62,498 nucleotides of DNA from Alkalilimnicola sp. S0819. GTDB lineage: Bacteria > Pseudomonadota > Gammaproteobacteria > Nitrococcales > WHIW01. The position numbers and the translations under genes were made by a program. Within the stretch, counting starts at the first letter, position 1; the number at the start of each line of letters is the position of its first letter. Positions 17,582 through 26,433 of the stretch are shown here, piece after piece. The notes beneath the pieces were generated by a model that was given only the letters and a program-made list of their open reading frames with translations, searched no databases and was not told the origin of the DNA. The stretch spans positions 1 through 62,498 of the forward strand of contig NZ_WHIW01000016.1 in the NCBI RefSeq assembly GCF_009295635.1, in the 5' to 3' direction.

Positions 17582-18466
17582 ATGGAAGCACTGACCACCG
17601 GGGAGGCCCTCGCCTGCCCCGCCGCATCGCCTACCGAGCTCGCCGCCCTGGCACCACCCCTGCCCTGCGATCTGGTGCTGGCCGGACGCTACCGGCTGTG
17701 CGAGCGACTGGCCAGCGGCGCCACCAGCCATGTGTACCGCGCGGAAGACCTGCTGAGCCGCGCGCTCAGCGGCCGGGAAGCCCCCGTGGCGCTGAAGGTT
17801 TACACCGGGCTGCGCCTGGCGGGGCGCGACCTGGCCCCCAGGCTTGCCTTGGCCGAACTGCACACCGCCCGGCGGCTGCAGCACCCGCACATCCTGCGCA
17901 TTCACGATCTAGGCTGGGAGCCGCCGGTATGCTTTCTGAGCATGGAGTACATCGCCGGCGAGACCCTGGCCCGGCGTTTGCAGCGCAGCCCCGCGGGCGG
18001 CCTGCCGGCGGGGCTGGCCCGGGGCATCGCCCTGGCGCTGGCGGCCGCGGTGGATGCCGCCCATGAAGTCGGCATCGTGCACGGCGATATCAAGCCGGCC
18101 AATGTGCTGCTGGGGGACTGTGGCGAGATCAAGCTGATCGACTTCGCCGGGGCCCGCGACCGCGACGCCGGCCGCGACGAACGCGCCTGTCTGTCCTACT
18201 CCGCCCGCTACGCCAGCCCGGCGCTACTAGCGGGTGCCGCCCCTGGTCCGCGGGACGATTACTACGCGCTGGCCTGCCTGATCTACCAACTGTTCGCGGG
18301 CGCCCTGCCCTACGGCACTAGAGATGCGCTGCAGGGCCTGCGCGTAGGCATGCGGCCACAGCGTCCGCCGGGAATGGGCCGGCGGGGATGGCGAGTTCTG
18401 CAAGGCGTGCTGGCACAACGGGCGGACCGGGAAGGCGCCACGGCCTGGGTGCGCCGTGTACTGTAG
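17582..18466 (+). CDS. T6SS-associated Ser/Thr protein kinase (PpkA/Stk-like)
   Basis: The 294-residue protein is a single Hanks-type kinase domain. The VALKV lysine is near residue 74, the catalytic loop HGDIKPANVLL near 165, and the metal-binding loop is DFA rather than DFG. The nucleotide loop (LASGATSHVYRAED) is also degenerate. It has no membrane helix or VWA domain, unlike the large PpkA of Pseudomonas aeruginosa. It is divergent from tagH over a 142-bp shared promoter region. With TagH and PppA it completes a phospho-threonine on/off switch. Confidence 0.87.
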   Translation: MEALTTGEALACPAASPTELAALAPPLPCDLVLAGRYRLCERLASGATSHVYRAEDLLSRALSGREAPVALKVYTGLRLAGRDLAPRLALAELHTARRLQHPHILRIHDLGWEPPVCFLSMEYIAGETLARRLQRSPAGGLPAGLARGIALALAAAVDAAHEVGIVHGDIKPANVLLGDCGEIKLIDFAGARDRDAGRDERACLSYSARYASPALLAGAAPGPRDDYYALACLIYQLFAGALPYGTRDALQGLRVGMRPQRPPGMGRRGWRVLQGVLAQRADREGATAWVRRVL

Positions 18467-18485
18467 ATGGTCGGCGGTGTTGCGC

Positions 18486-19160
18486 TCAATTTCCCTGATG
18501 CTTTTCCGCCTGCTCTCTGATTTCTCCGCCAAGCTTGGCCAGCATGTCCCGGTGAAGGTTTTCCACGCCGATCTTCACCACCTTGGTCCAGGCATCCAAA
18601 CCGGCGTATGCGGTGCTGAATGTATGCCTTCCCGAAGCCGTAACGTCGAGGCCACCTTCCGGAAGTTCCGACCTGACCCGCAATTTGCTGTCGAAGCTGA
18701 CGTCGATATTGAATTTCGGCTGCATCCAAGCCCAAAACTCCAGGACTTCGATGGTGACAGGGATCGCTGAATCGTATTCGGCATGATCAGGCGAAACCAC
18801 ATGATAGCCCGCGCTGGACAAGCTGTTACTGACGATTTTCCGGCACGCACCGAATATATCCTCGTCCCCTACAAACGAAAAATTCCATAGAGCGTACTGG
18901 TAGGTACCGTGACGCATCCGGCCGATGGATTTACGCCGTTTTTCCGGGTTATCAATATCATCCCCTTCGATAGACGGTGTGTAGGGAGACGAAGGGGAAC
19001 GCCGGAAATTCCGATAATCGTCGATCGCGGAGATCCTTACATATCCCTTCGTCACTGCGGCTTCGCTGGCTTCGGGAAGGGTGACGGGTATGACTTTGGT
19101 CCCACATCCGACGAGCCCCAGACAAACGACCAACAACCATGAAAACTTCAAATTGAACAT
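18486..19160 (-). CDS. Predicted lipoprotein, possibly YajG-like
   Basis: A 224-residue protein with a lipoprotein signal ending LGLVGC (Cys18). The mature part has a pattern (an alpha segment with SLSSAGYHVV, then alternating strands and a long terminal helix) loosely like YajG-type lipoproteins; this is a weak comparison. The DNA is visibly richer in A and T than its neighbours, which suggests a later arrival. The start at 19160 was chosen because the signal peptide begins there; the frame is open further upstream. Convergent with the kinase gene and next to tRNA-Ser. Confidence 0.6.
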   Translation of the reverse strand: MFNLKFSWLLVVCLGLVGCGTKVIPVTLPEASEAAVTKGYVRISAIDDYRNFRRSPSSPYTPSIEGDDIDNPEKRRKSIGRMRHGTYQYALWNFSFVGDEDIFGACRKIVSNSLSSAGYHVVSPDHAEYDSAIPVTIEVLEFWAWMQPKFNIDVSFDSKLRVRSELPEGGLDVTASGRHTFSTAYAGLDAWTKVVKIGVENLHRDMLAKLGGEIREQAEKHQGN

Positions 19161-19301
19161 CACTATTTTTCTTCTTTGGGTTAAAAGGAAACATTGCAGA
19201 TCAACGCACAGGCAGTCGCCATGCGTTTCGTGCGTGTGCAAGTTCCCGAAGGCTATTTCACCAATCCACACACCGGTTGGGCACGGCGGTCGTCGTGGAA
19301 T

Positions 19302-19391
19302 TGGCGGAGGGTCAGGGATTCGAACCCTGGAGGGGCGTTAACCCCTGCCGGTTTTCAAGACCGGTGCATTCAACCGCTCTGCCAACCCTCC
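19302..19391 (-). tRNA. serT: tRNA-Ser (anticodon UGA)
   Basis: On the minus strand a 90-nt tRNA with encoded CCA is visible: 5' acceptor GGAGGGT, anticodon loop CTTGAAA (anticodon TGA), a long variable arm typical of class II tRNAs, T-loop GTTCGAATC and 3' end CCCTCCGCCA. It reads serine UCA codons. Its 3' end points towards the AT-richer lipoprotein gene. Confidence 0.95.
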
Positions 19392-19441
19392 TTGTGGAGA
19401 CGCCGCGTATTCTCCCCGGCCTTCCCCGCCTTTACAAGCGG

Positions 19442-20452
19442 CTAACCGGCGGCGCGGATGGCTTCCACGCTCTCGCGCACCAGCGCCGGGCCGCGATAGA
19501 CCAGGCCACTGTAGAGCTGCACCAGCTGGGCGCCGGCGCGCATCTTCAGCGCCGCCCCGGAGCCGTCGACGATACCGCCAATGCCGATCAAGGGCACCGC
19601 CCCTTCCAGCAGCTGCGCCAACTGGCGCAGCACCTCCGTGGAGCGTGTCAGCAGCGGCTTGCCGCTCAAGCCCCCCGGCTCGGCGGCGGCGGCGCACTGC
19701 TCGACGCCATCGCGAGAGAGCGTGGTGTTGGTGGCGGCCAGACCGTCCACCTGGTAGGCCCGCAGGCGTTGGGCGAAATCCGCCAGCTGCTCGGCGTCCA
19801 TATCCGGCGCGATCTTCATCACCAGGGGCACGTAACGGCCGTGCCGCTGGGCGAGCCGCGCCTGGGCCTCGCGCAGTCGGTCAAGCAACTCGTCAAGCAG
19901 CTTCCCGTGCTGCAAATCCCGCAGCCCCGGGGTGTTCGGCGAAGAGACATTCACCACCACGTAACCGGCGTGAGGGTAGACTTTCTCCAGGCCGATCAGA
20001 TAATCGTCCACCGCCCGCTCCACGGGGGTGTCGAAATTCTTGCCGATATTGATCCCCAGCACACCCTGGAAGCGCGCCGCGCGCACCTGCTCCACCAGGT
20101 AATCCACGCCCTTGTTGTTGAAACCCATGCGGTTGATCACCGCCTGCTCGCGCGGACAGCGGAACAGCCGCGGCCGGGGGTTGCCCGGCTGGGGCCGGGG
20201 CGTGACCGTGCCGATCTCGATGAAGCCGAAGCCGAGTCGAGCGAGCGCCGTGATGTACTCACCGTTCTTGTCCAGGCCCGCCGCCAGCCCCACGGGGTTG
20301 GGGAAATCCAGCCCCATGACGCGGCATGGCAAGTGCGGGCGCTCGCCACCGATCAGGCCCAGCGCGGCCGCGCGCTGCAGCAGGGTGAGCGTCAGATGGT
20401 GGGCTTTCTCCGCCTCCAGGCGGAACAGCAGCGGGCGCAGCAAGGCGTACAT
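19442..20452 (-). CDS. pyrD: Dihydroorotate dehydrogenase (quinone), class 2
   Basis: PyrD oxidises dihydroorotate to orotate in pyrimidine synthesis, passing electrons to quinone at the inner membrane. Seen here: the class 2 N-terminal helix ([12 protein letters not shown]), [11 protein letters not shown], the [14 protein letters not shown] catalytic-Ser loop and [12 protein letters not shown] for FMN phosphate. Starting at 20452, the GGGGG Shine-Dalgarno is well spaced and the length is 336 residues, the same as E. coli PyrD; a Met three codons upstream is less likely. Divergent from parA. Confidence 0.95.
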   Translation of the reverse strand: MYALLRPLLFRLEAEKAHHLTLTLLQRAAALGLIGGERPHLPCRVMGLDFPNPVGLAAGLDKNGEYITALARLGFGFIEIGTVTPRPQPGNPRPRLFRCPREQAVINRMGFNNKGVDYLVEQVRAARFQGVLGINIGKNFDTPVERAVDDYLIGLEKVYPHAGYVVVNVSSPNTPGLRDLQHGKLLDELLDRLREAQARLAQRHGRYVPLVMKIAPDMDAEQLADFAQRLRAYQVDGLAATNTTLSRDGVEQCAAAAEPGGLSGKPLLTRSTEVLRQLAQLLEGAVPLIGIGGIVDGSGAALKMRAGAQLVQLYSGLVYRGPALVRESVEAIRAAG

Positions 20453-20598
20453 GAATTTCATCCCCCAGGGTAAATCGCGCCCGATACTGCCCTTTCCACC
20501 GGCCCCAATCAATTCCCGCCGCGCCGTTTGCCGCTCGACCTGCCCTAACGCTTTGCTTACACTCGGAACGATTGATAGACGGGGAGTGCGACAATTCG

Positions 20599-21363
20599 AT
20601 GAAACGGGTGATCTTCAACCAGAAAGGCGGGGTGGGAAAATCTTCCATCACCTGCAATCTGGCCGCCATCAGCGCCGCCCAGGGGCTGCGCACCCTGGTG
20701 GTGGACCTGGACCCCCAGGGCAATTCCAGCCAGTACCTGCTGGGCAACGACACCGACGAATTGCCCGACATCATCACGGATTTCTTCGAGCAGATGCTCA
20801 GTTTCCGGCTCAACGAGAAGCCGGTGCATGAATTCATCCATGAGACCCCCTTCGAGAACCTGCACCTGATGCCCGCCAACCGTGAGCTGGAAAACCTGCA
20901 GGGCAAGCTGGAATCCCGCTACAAGATCTACAAGCTGCGCGACGCGTTGGCGCAGCTGGAAGAGGACTACGACCGGGTCTACGTGGACACGCCACCGGCG
21001 CTGAACTTCTTCACTCGTTCGGCGCTGATCGCCGCCGACCGCTGCCTGATCCCCTTCGATTGCGACGACTTTTCCCGCCGCGCCCTGTACGAGCTGATCT
21101 ACAACGTGCGCGAGATCCGGGAAGATCACAACCGTGACCTGGAAGTGGAAGGCATCATCGTCAACCAGTATCAGGCCCGCGCGTCCCTGCCCCGCCAGGT
21201 GGTGGAAGAATTGCGCGAGGAAGGTTTGCCGGTGATCGACGCCTATCTCTCCTCGTCGGTGAAGATCCGCGAATCACACCAGTGCCACAAGCCGCTGATC
21301 CATCTGGCGCCGCGGCACAAGCTCACCACGGAATTCCAGGCGCTGCACGACAAGCTCGCCTGA
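20599..21363 (+). CDS. ParA-family ATPase (orphan)
   Basis: The 254-residue protein is a deviant-Walker ParA/MinD-type ATPase. It has KGGVGKSS at residues 9-16, the switch region DLDPQGNSS near 42, and a Walker B-like VYVDTPPA near 130. Such ATPases position cargo (chromosome, chemoreceptors, pili, flagella) along the nucleoid or at poles. No ParB gene is nearby, so it is an orphan that probably positions another complex. The ATG is preceded by GGGGAG. The VWA gene follows about 105 bases later on the same strand. Confidence 0.88.
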   Translation: MKRVIFNQKGGVGKSSITCNLAAISAAQGLRTLVVDLDPQGNSSQYLLGNDTDELPDIITDFFEQMLSFRLNEKPVHEFIHETPFENLHLMPANRELENLQGKLESRYKIYKLRDALAQLEEDYDRVYVDTPPALNFFTRSALIAADRCLIPFDCDDFSRRALYELIYNVREIREDHNRDLEVEGIIVNQYQARASLPRQVVEELREEGLPVIDAYLSSSVKIRESHQCHKPLIHLAPRHKLTTEFQALHDKLA

Positions 21364-21468
21364 GCGGCGCACCAGGAAAAGCTTCAGCAAACGGCGTGGT
21401 CGGCCGATACAAGAAGCATGAAGACCGCACATTCCGGCGCAGCCCGCGCGCGCCGTCAGGGGGGAAAG

Positions 21469-23271
21469 ATGGCTCTGAGGCCTGTGCTGATTGCCTTGAT
21501 GCTGCTGCTCGCACCGAGCCTCGCGGCCCACGCCGCCGACGAGGTGCGGGTGCTGATCGATGTTTCCGGCAGCATGAAGCGCACCGATCCGAACAATCTG
21601 CGGGCCCCCGCCCTGCGCCTGCTGGTAGGGCTGCTGCCCGCCGACAGCCGCGCCGGCGTGTGGACCTTTGGCCAGTATGTGAACAACACCGTGCCGGAGG
21701 GCGCGGTGGACCGGGCCTGGCGCGCGCAAGCCCAGCGCGCCGCCGGCGCAATCCACTCCCGAGGGCTTTTCACCGACATCGGCGCGGCCCTGGACCGGGC
21801 CACCCGCGACTGGCAGGAACCCGACCCGGACACCCGACGCAGCATCATCCTGCTGAGCGACGGCATGGTGGATGTCTCCAAGGAACCCGGCGCCAATGAT
21901 CGGGCTCGGCGGAGGTTGCTGAAACAGACTCTCCCCGCGCTGCAGCGCGCCGGCATCAATGTTCACACCATCGCCCTGTCCACGGAGGCGGACGCGGCGC
22001 TGCTGGAGCGGCTCGCCACCGGCACCGGCGCGAGCTTCGAGCAGACCGACAGCGCCGAGCGCTTGCAGCGACTGTTCCTGCGGCTTTTCGAGCGGGCCGT
22101 GGCGCGGGACAGTCTGCCGCTGGACGACAACCGCTTCACCGTGGACGACAGCATCAGCGAGCTCACCCTGCTCGCCTTCCGCGACCCGGCCGGCGAGCCG
22201 GTGCGCCTGCTGCCCCCCGGTGGCGTGGAATACAGCCACCAGCAACACCCGCCCCATGTACGCTGGCACCGCGAGAACGGCTACGAGCTGGTCACGGTGG
22301 ACAAGCCCGCCGCCGGCGAATGGCGCCTGCTGGCCCAGCTCGATCCGGACAACCGGGTGATGATCGTCACCGACCTACAGCTGCAGACCAGCGAGCTGCC
22401 GAACAATTTGCTCGCCGGGGAGAAGCTCCCCTTGAAAGCCAGCCTCACCGAGGACGGCAAGATCATAGACCGCCAGGAGTTCCTGGAGGTGATCGCCCTG
22501 CGCGTCGAGCAACATGGCGAGGACGGTACGCCGCCGCGCCAGTGGCGCCTGAGCGACAACGGCCTGGGACATGATCGGCGCGCCGGCGACGGGGTGTTCG
22601 AACTGCAGCTGGACGAGAGCCTCAGCCAGGGCGCACACCGGCTCAGCGTGCTGGTGGACGGCCGCACCTTCCAGCGCCAGAAAAACCATACGGTTCGGGT
22701 CTACGCCTCGCCGCTCAGCGTGGAGCGGGACGCGCTGCCCGGCGGCGAGGGCTGGCGGCTGGACCTGCGCCGCGCGGTGGACTGGGTGGACGCGGAATCC
22801 CTGCGCATCGGCGCGAACCTGCGCCTGCCCGAAGGCGGCGCCGAGCAGCTGGACGCCCGCCGCCAGGGCCCGGAGCACTGGCAGCTGGAAGTCCGCGGCC
22901 TGATGCCGGGGCTGAGTTACCCGCTCACCCTGGAGGTGGCCGGGCGCACGGAGGACGGTCGAGAGTTTCGGGTGCAACTGGACACGATCGAACTGCGCGG
23001 CCCCGCCGCCCAGGACACTCCGGCGGAACCCCCCGCTGAGCCAACACCCGACGAACCGCACACCGAAGAGAATACGCCCGAGGCGCCCGACGACGAGGGC
23101 GGCATCAACTGGCTGTTCGTGGGCGCGGTGGTGGTCGTGGGCAACCTCGCCCTGTTCGGTATCATTGGCATCATCGTCCACATGCTGCGCCAGCGCCGCA
23201 TGGCCATGCCCAGCGTGGGTGAGGACGAGGAAGCCCCGGAAGCGCCGTCCGACGACGGCTCCAAAGACTGA
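21469..23271 (+). CDS. VWA-domain membrane protein (TIGR03503-like)
   Basis: In order, this 600-residue protein has a signal peptide (residues 1-22, ending AHA), a von Willebrand A domain with the MIDAS motif DVSGS (about 30-34), a long extracytoplasmic beta-rich region (about 220-510), an acidic Pro/Glu linker, one membrane helix (INWLFVGAVVVVGNLALFG region) and a cytoplasmic acidic tail. The layout fits the gammaproteobacterial TIGR03503 family, function unknown. VWA domains bind proteins or matrix in a metal-dependent way. A strong AGGGGGG ribosome site precedes ATG 21469. Confidence 0.8.
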   Translation: MALRPVLIALMLLLAPSLAAHAADEVRVLIDVSGSMKRTDPNNLRAPALRLLVGLLPADSRAGVWTFGQYVNNTVPEGAVDRAWRAQAQRAAGAIHSRGLFTDIGAALDRATRDWQEPDPDTRRSIILLSDGMVDVSKEPGANDRARRRLLKQTLPALQRAGINVHTIALSTEADAALLERLATGTGASFEQTDSAERLQRLFLRLFERAVARDSLPLDDNRFTVDDSISELTLLAFRDPAGEPVRLLPPGGVEYSHQQHPPHVRWHRENGYELVTVDKPAAGEWRLLAQLDPDNRVMIVTDLQLQTSELPNNLLAGEKLPLKASLTEDGKIIDRQEFLEVIALRVEQHGEDGTPPRQWRLSDNGLGHDRRAGDGVFELQLDESLSQGAHRLSVLVDGRTFQRQKNHTVRVYASPLSVERDALPGGEGWRLDLRRAVDWVDAESLRIGANLRLPEGGAEQLDARRQGPEHWQLEVRGLMPGLSYPLTLEVAGRTEDGREFRVQLDTIELRGPAAQDTPAEPPAEPTPDEPHTEENTPEAPDDEGGINWLFVGAVVVVGNLALFGIIGIIVHMLRQRRMAMPSVGEDEEAPEAPSDDGSKD

Positions 23272-23285
23272 GGGAGCACCGGACC

Positions 23286-24035
23286 ATGTCCAGTTCCGAA
23301 TGGATTTCCATGATCGCCATGGCGGAATTCGCCGCCTTGGTGACGCTCGTGCTGACGATCCTGCTCACCCGAGGCTGGCGCGGCCGGCGCCGAGACCGCA
23401 GCGCCGCCGACAATCTGGTCAGCCGGGTGCGCGAGCAGCGCGACGTGCGCCGCCAGGAGCTGCAGCAGGTGCTGCAGGAGAAATACGGTTTGGAGGGCGA
23501 GGAGCTGCAGGCCCAGACCGAGCGGCTGATGGCCGCCGAGCGTGACTTCTACGACCAGTTCATCAGCACCTACCTCACTCGAAACAGTGAGGCGGTGAGC
23601 CAGATGGATGAGCAGCTGCGGGACGTGCTCAAGCCCTATACCGAACTGCAGCCGGAACCGGTCAGCGGCGGCGATGCGCCCGAGCGGGCGCCGGGCGGCC
23701 GCGAGCCGGGCATGGACCCGAAGCGAGTGGAAGAGCTGGCCGACGATATCCGCCTTTATCGTCAGACCCTGAACCGGGTTTTCGCGGAATACACCGCCAT
23801 GTTTGGCGTGCACCTGGACGCCTCCCAGGAACTGACCGCTCGGCAGATCCTGGAGCGCCTGGAGAGCGGGCAGCTCACCGGTGAGGAGGAAGGCGCGGAA
23901 GACAGCCCCTCCGAGCCCGGCGCGGAGACGCGCGCCGAGGAAGGCGATACCGCCAATGCTGAAGCCACCGCGATGCTGGAGCTGGATGAATCCCTGTTCG
24001 ACCTGCCCCCGGAGGACGAGGAGAAAAAAGACTAA
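23286..24035 (+). CDS. Membrane-anchored coiled-coil protein, unknown
   Basis: A 249-residue protein with one N-terminal membrane helix (about residues 12-28), a basic stop-transfer stretch (RGRRRDR), a predicted coiled coil (about 42-110, with many Arg/Glu/Gln heptads), a Pro-rich break and a highly acidic C terminus ending EDEEKKD. I do not recognise a family. It begins 14 bases after the VWA gene and must be co-transcribed, so the two probably work together. Its last codons overlap the end of the convergent PilZ gene by four bases. Confidence 0.72.
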   Translation: MSSSEWISMIAMAEFAALVTLVLTILLTRGWRGRRRDRSAADNLVSRVREQRDVRRQELQQVLQEKYGLEGEELQAQTERLMAAERDFYDQFISTYLTRNSEAVSQMDEQLRDVLKPYTELQPEPVSGGDAPERAPGGREPGMDPKRVEELADDIRLYRQTLNRVFAEYTAMFGVHLDASQELTARQILERLESGQLTGEEEGAEDSPSEPGAETRAEEGDTANAEATAMLELDESLFDLPPEDEEKKD

Positions 24036-24607
24036 GCGTCTTCCTCGTGGCGGCTGCGCAGCATGCTCGCCTGGCGGCGCAGCCCATGCTGCACCAACAT
24101 CTCCCGGTCCGCCTCGCGCAGATGCTCGAAGGCAACACCGATACGGTGACCGCCATCCGGACAAGCCCGGCAGCGTCTCACCTTCCCCAGCACGCGCACA
24201 CCGCCGCCGGTGGACAGCAACACGATGCGCAGATCCAGATGCGCGCCTTCCGGGTAGGCCACCGGCCACTCGAAGCCCAGGCCGTCGGCGCTGATGTCCA
24301 CTTCCACCCGACGGGCTGAACCGCCGGCGACGGACTGCACCAGCAGCACCTCGCAGACCCGGTCCAGCTTGCGATCCAGGGTTTCCAGATAACGCCGCAG
24401 GGCCGTGGGCTGGCCGCTCAACTGGCGCTGCAGCACGGCCGTTTCCTGGCGGATCAGGTTGAATTCGGAGGCCAGATAGAAGGCATCCGGGGCCGGCTCC
24501 TGCAGCTGCTCGACCAGGCCCTTCACCGCGTGGGCGGGCACCGGCTCCACCTGCAGGCAGACCGTGTCCCGCACTCGGAAATAGCTACGCCGCTCATCGC
24601 TCATCAA
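24032..24607 (-). CDS. PilZ-domain c-di-GMP receptor
   Basis: The 191-residue protein carries an RSYFR (RxxxR) element at residues 7-11 and a DISADGLGF (DxSxxG) element near residue 105, the two halves of the PilZ c-di-GMP site. A helical stretch separates them, as in a known subgroup with an internal extension. PilZ proteins often slow flagellar motors or control pili. Its start overlaps the end of pomB by 14 bases, so it is translationally linked to the stator genes. Confidence 0.82.
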   Translation of the reverse strand: MMSDERRSYFRVRDTVCLQVEPVPAHAVKGLVEQLQEPAPDAFYLASEFNLIRQETAVLQRQLSGQPTALRRYLETLDRKLDRVCEVLLVQSVAGGSARRVEVDISADGLGFEWPVAYPEGAHLDLRIVLLSTGGGVRVLGKVRRCRACPDGGHRIGVAFEHLREADREMLVQHGLRRQASMLRSRHEEDA

Positions 24608-25502
24608 CCCGGCCTCCGCTCAGTTCGTCTGCGCTGCTCTCGCTCTCCACAGGCTTGCCCTTGACGATGCGGATCTCCACCCGGCGATTGCGCGCCCGGT
24701 TATCCCAGCTGTCGTTGGGCACCAGGGGGCGGGTATCGGCATGCCCGACCACCGTGATCCGCGCTTCGTCAAATGGCTCGCTCTCCTCCAGCAGGTAGTG
24801 GGTCACCGTTACCGCCCGGGCCGCGGACAATTCCCAGTTGGAGCGGAACCGGTCTGTGCGTATGGGCACATTGTCCGTGTGCCCCGCCACCACCACCTGG
24901 CCGGGTGTGCTCTCCACCGCCCGGGCGATCTTCCGGATCACCGGCACGAAGGGGCGAATCAACTCCGCCTGCCCCGAGGGGAAAGAGCCCTGCTCGCGGA
25001 TACGGATGGTCACCACCCGCTCGCCGGCCTCAACCTCCACCAGCCCCTGCTGCACCTCCTGGGAGAGGGACTCCCGGATGCGAGCCGCCTCCCGGGCCAC
25101 CTGCGCGTCGCCCTCCACCGAATCGGGCATGCGCGGCGCGCCATCGGTACCCTGGTGCTGATCGGCACTGGAGGGTTCGCCCTCGCGCACGATCTCCTGA
25201 TACTGCTGGGGCTGGGGTGCGACCTGCTGGCGCACCATCGCCAGCGGCGTGGGCTGCGGTGGGCCGGGGGAGAACTTCTGGGCCACGAAGCTCGTCCCCA
25301 GGGGGCTTTCCTCGGCGGTAACCTCCCGCTGCACGCCAAAGGCGTCACGCATGCTGCCCATGACCATCTTGTAGCGCTGGATGTCCATCTCGGAGAAGGA
25401 CAGCAGCAGGACGAAGAAGCACAGCAGCAGGGTCGACAGATCGGCGAAGGTGCTCATCCAGGCCGGCGCACCGGCCGCCTTGTTCTTCTTGCGCCGCGCC
25501 AT
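24594..25502 (-). CDS. pomB: Flagellar stator protein MotB/PomB
   Basis: This 302-residue protein has an N-terminal basic stretch and one membrane helix containing the ion-binding aspartate (FADLSTLLLCFF, Asp21). A long linker and a periplasmic OmpA-type peptidoglycan-binding domain (GHTDNVPIRTDRFRSNWEL near residue 210) follow. The helix sequence is closer to sodium-driven PomB than to proton-driven MotB. With PomA it forms the torque-generating stator. Its start codon overlaps the pomA stop. Confidence 0.9.
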   Translation of the reverse strand: MARRKKNKAAGAPAWMSTFADLSTLLLCFFVLLLSFSEMDIQRYKMVMGSMRDAFGVQREVTAEESPLGTSFVAQKFSPGPPQPTPLAMVRQQVAPQPQQYQEIVREGEPSSADQHQGTDGAPRMPDSVEGDAQVAREAARIRESLSQEVQQGLVEVEAGERVVTIRIREQGSFPSGQAELIRPFVPVIRKIARAVESTPGQVVVAGHTDNVPIRTDRFRSNWELSAARAVTVTHYLLEESEPFDEARITVVGHADTRPLVPNDSWDNRARNRRVEIRIVKGKPVESESSADELSGGRVDER

Positions 25503-26269
25503 CAGGCCGCCTCCGTCTCCAGGGAGTCGCGCATGTTGCCGGGCAGGTAAGTCTTCAGCAGTTCCTCTATGACCCGCGGATTCAAGCCTTCCTGGATAGA
25601 GACCAGGCCTTCCAGGATCAGGGTCCGATTGACCCGTTCTTCCTCGTTGCGGTTACCCAGCTTGTCGGCGATCGGCAGGAAGATGGCGTTGGCCATCACC
25701 GCGCCGTAAAGGGTGGTCAGCAGGGCGATGGCCATGGCCGGGCCGATCTGCTTGGGGTCGTCCATATTGGAGAGCATCTGCACCAGGCCGATCAGGGTGC
25801 CGATCATGCCCATGGCCGGGGCCACATCGCCCAGAGCGCGGAAAACGTTCTCGCCCTGCTCGTGGCGCTCGATCTGCAGATCGATCTCCTGGGTCAGTAC
25901 CTTCTTGACGAAATCCGGCTCATGGCCGTCGGCTACCAGCTGGATGCCCTTTTGCAGGAAGGGGTTGTCCACCTCGTAGCTCTCCAGCGCCAACAGCCCT
26001 TCCTTGCGCGCCACCTGGGCAAGCTCCACGGTAGTGGCGATCAGCTGGCGCGGATCATCGCTCTTGTAACTGAACGCACGGCCCGCGGTCTTGAAGGCGG
26101 TAACGAACTGCGCAACGGGAAACTTGATCAGTGTGGAAGTGACGGTGCCGCCCACCACGATGAGCAGCGAGGGAACATTGAAGAAGGTGCCCGCGCTGCC
26201 GCCGACCACAATCGCCCCGACGATGACGCTTATGGCACCGATCAACCCGATTAGTGTAGCCAGATCCAT
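25502..26269 (-). CDS. pomA: Flagellar stator protein MotA/PomA
   Basis: The 255-residue protein begins MDLATLIGLIGAI, as PomA proteins do, and has four membrane helices with a cytoplasmic loop between helices 2 and 3. The conserved Pro-containing helix VAPAMGMIGTLIGLV (about 150-165) precedes the last two helices. It forms the stator channel with PomB; sodium coupling is inferred from the PomA-like sequence. No other flagellar genes are in the window. A FliA-type -10 sequence lies 83 bases upstream. Confidence 0.9.
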   Translation of the reverse strand: MDLATLIGLIGAISVIVGAIVVGGSAGTFFNVPSLLIVVGGTVTSTLIKFPVAQFVTAFKTAGRAFSYKSDDPRQLIATTVELAQVARKEGLLALESYEVDNPFLQKGIQLVADGHEPDFVKKVLTQEIDLQIERHEQGENVFRALGDVAPAMGMIGTLIGLVQMLSNMDDPKQIGPAMAIALLTTLYGAVMANAIFLPIADKLGNRNEEERVNRTLILEGLVSIQEGLNPRVIEELLKTYLPGNMRDSLETEAA

Positions 26270-26351
26270 CGTCTGTAGATGCTCCCGTACTTATTGGCAT
26301 GCGACGACGGCCATCCCTGCGCCGGGGCATTCGCGGGCCGTTCCCTGGGGG

Positions 26352-26359
26352 TTATCGGC
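26352..26359 (-). promoter_or_regulatory. Possible sigma-28 (FliA) -10 element for pomA
   Basis: On the minus strand GCCGATAA matches the FliA -10 consensus exactly, upstream of pomA. No good -35 (TAAAGTTT) is seen at the usual 11-nt spacing; a partial TCAAGACT is 18 bases away. Suggestive only. Confidence 0.3.
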
Positions 26360-26433
26360 CAAGGGCGCGCCCGCTGAAGTCTTGACGGACGACCTGGAGT
26401 CTAGACTGTGATGCGCTCCACAGCGAATCGGGC

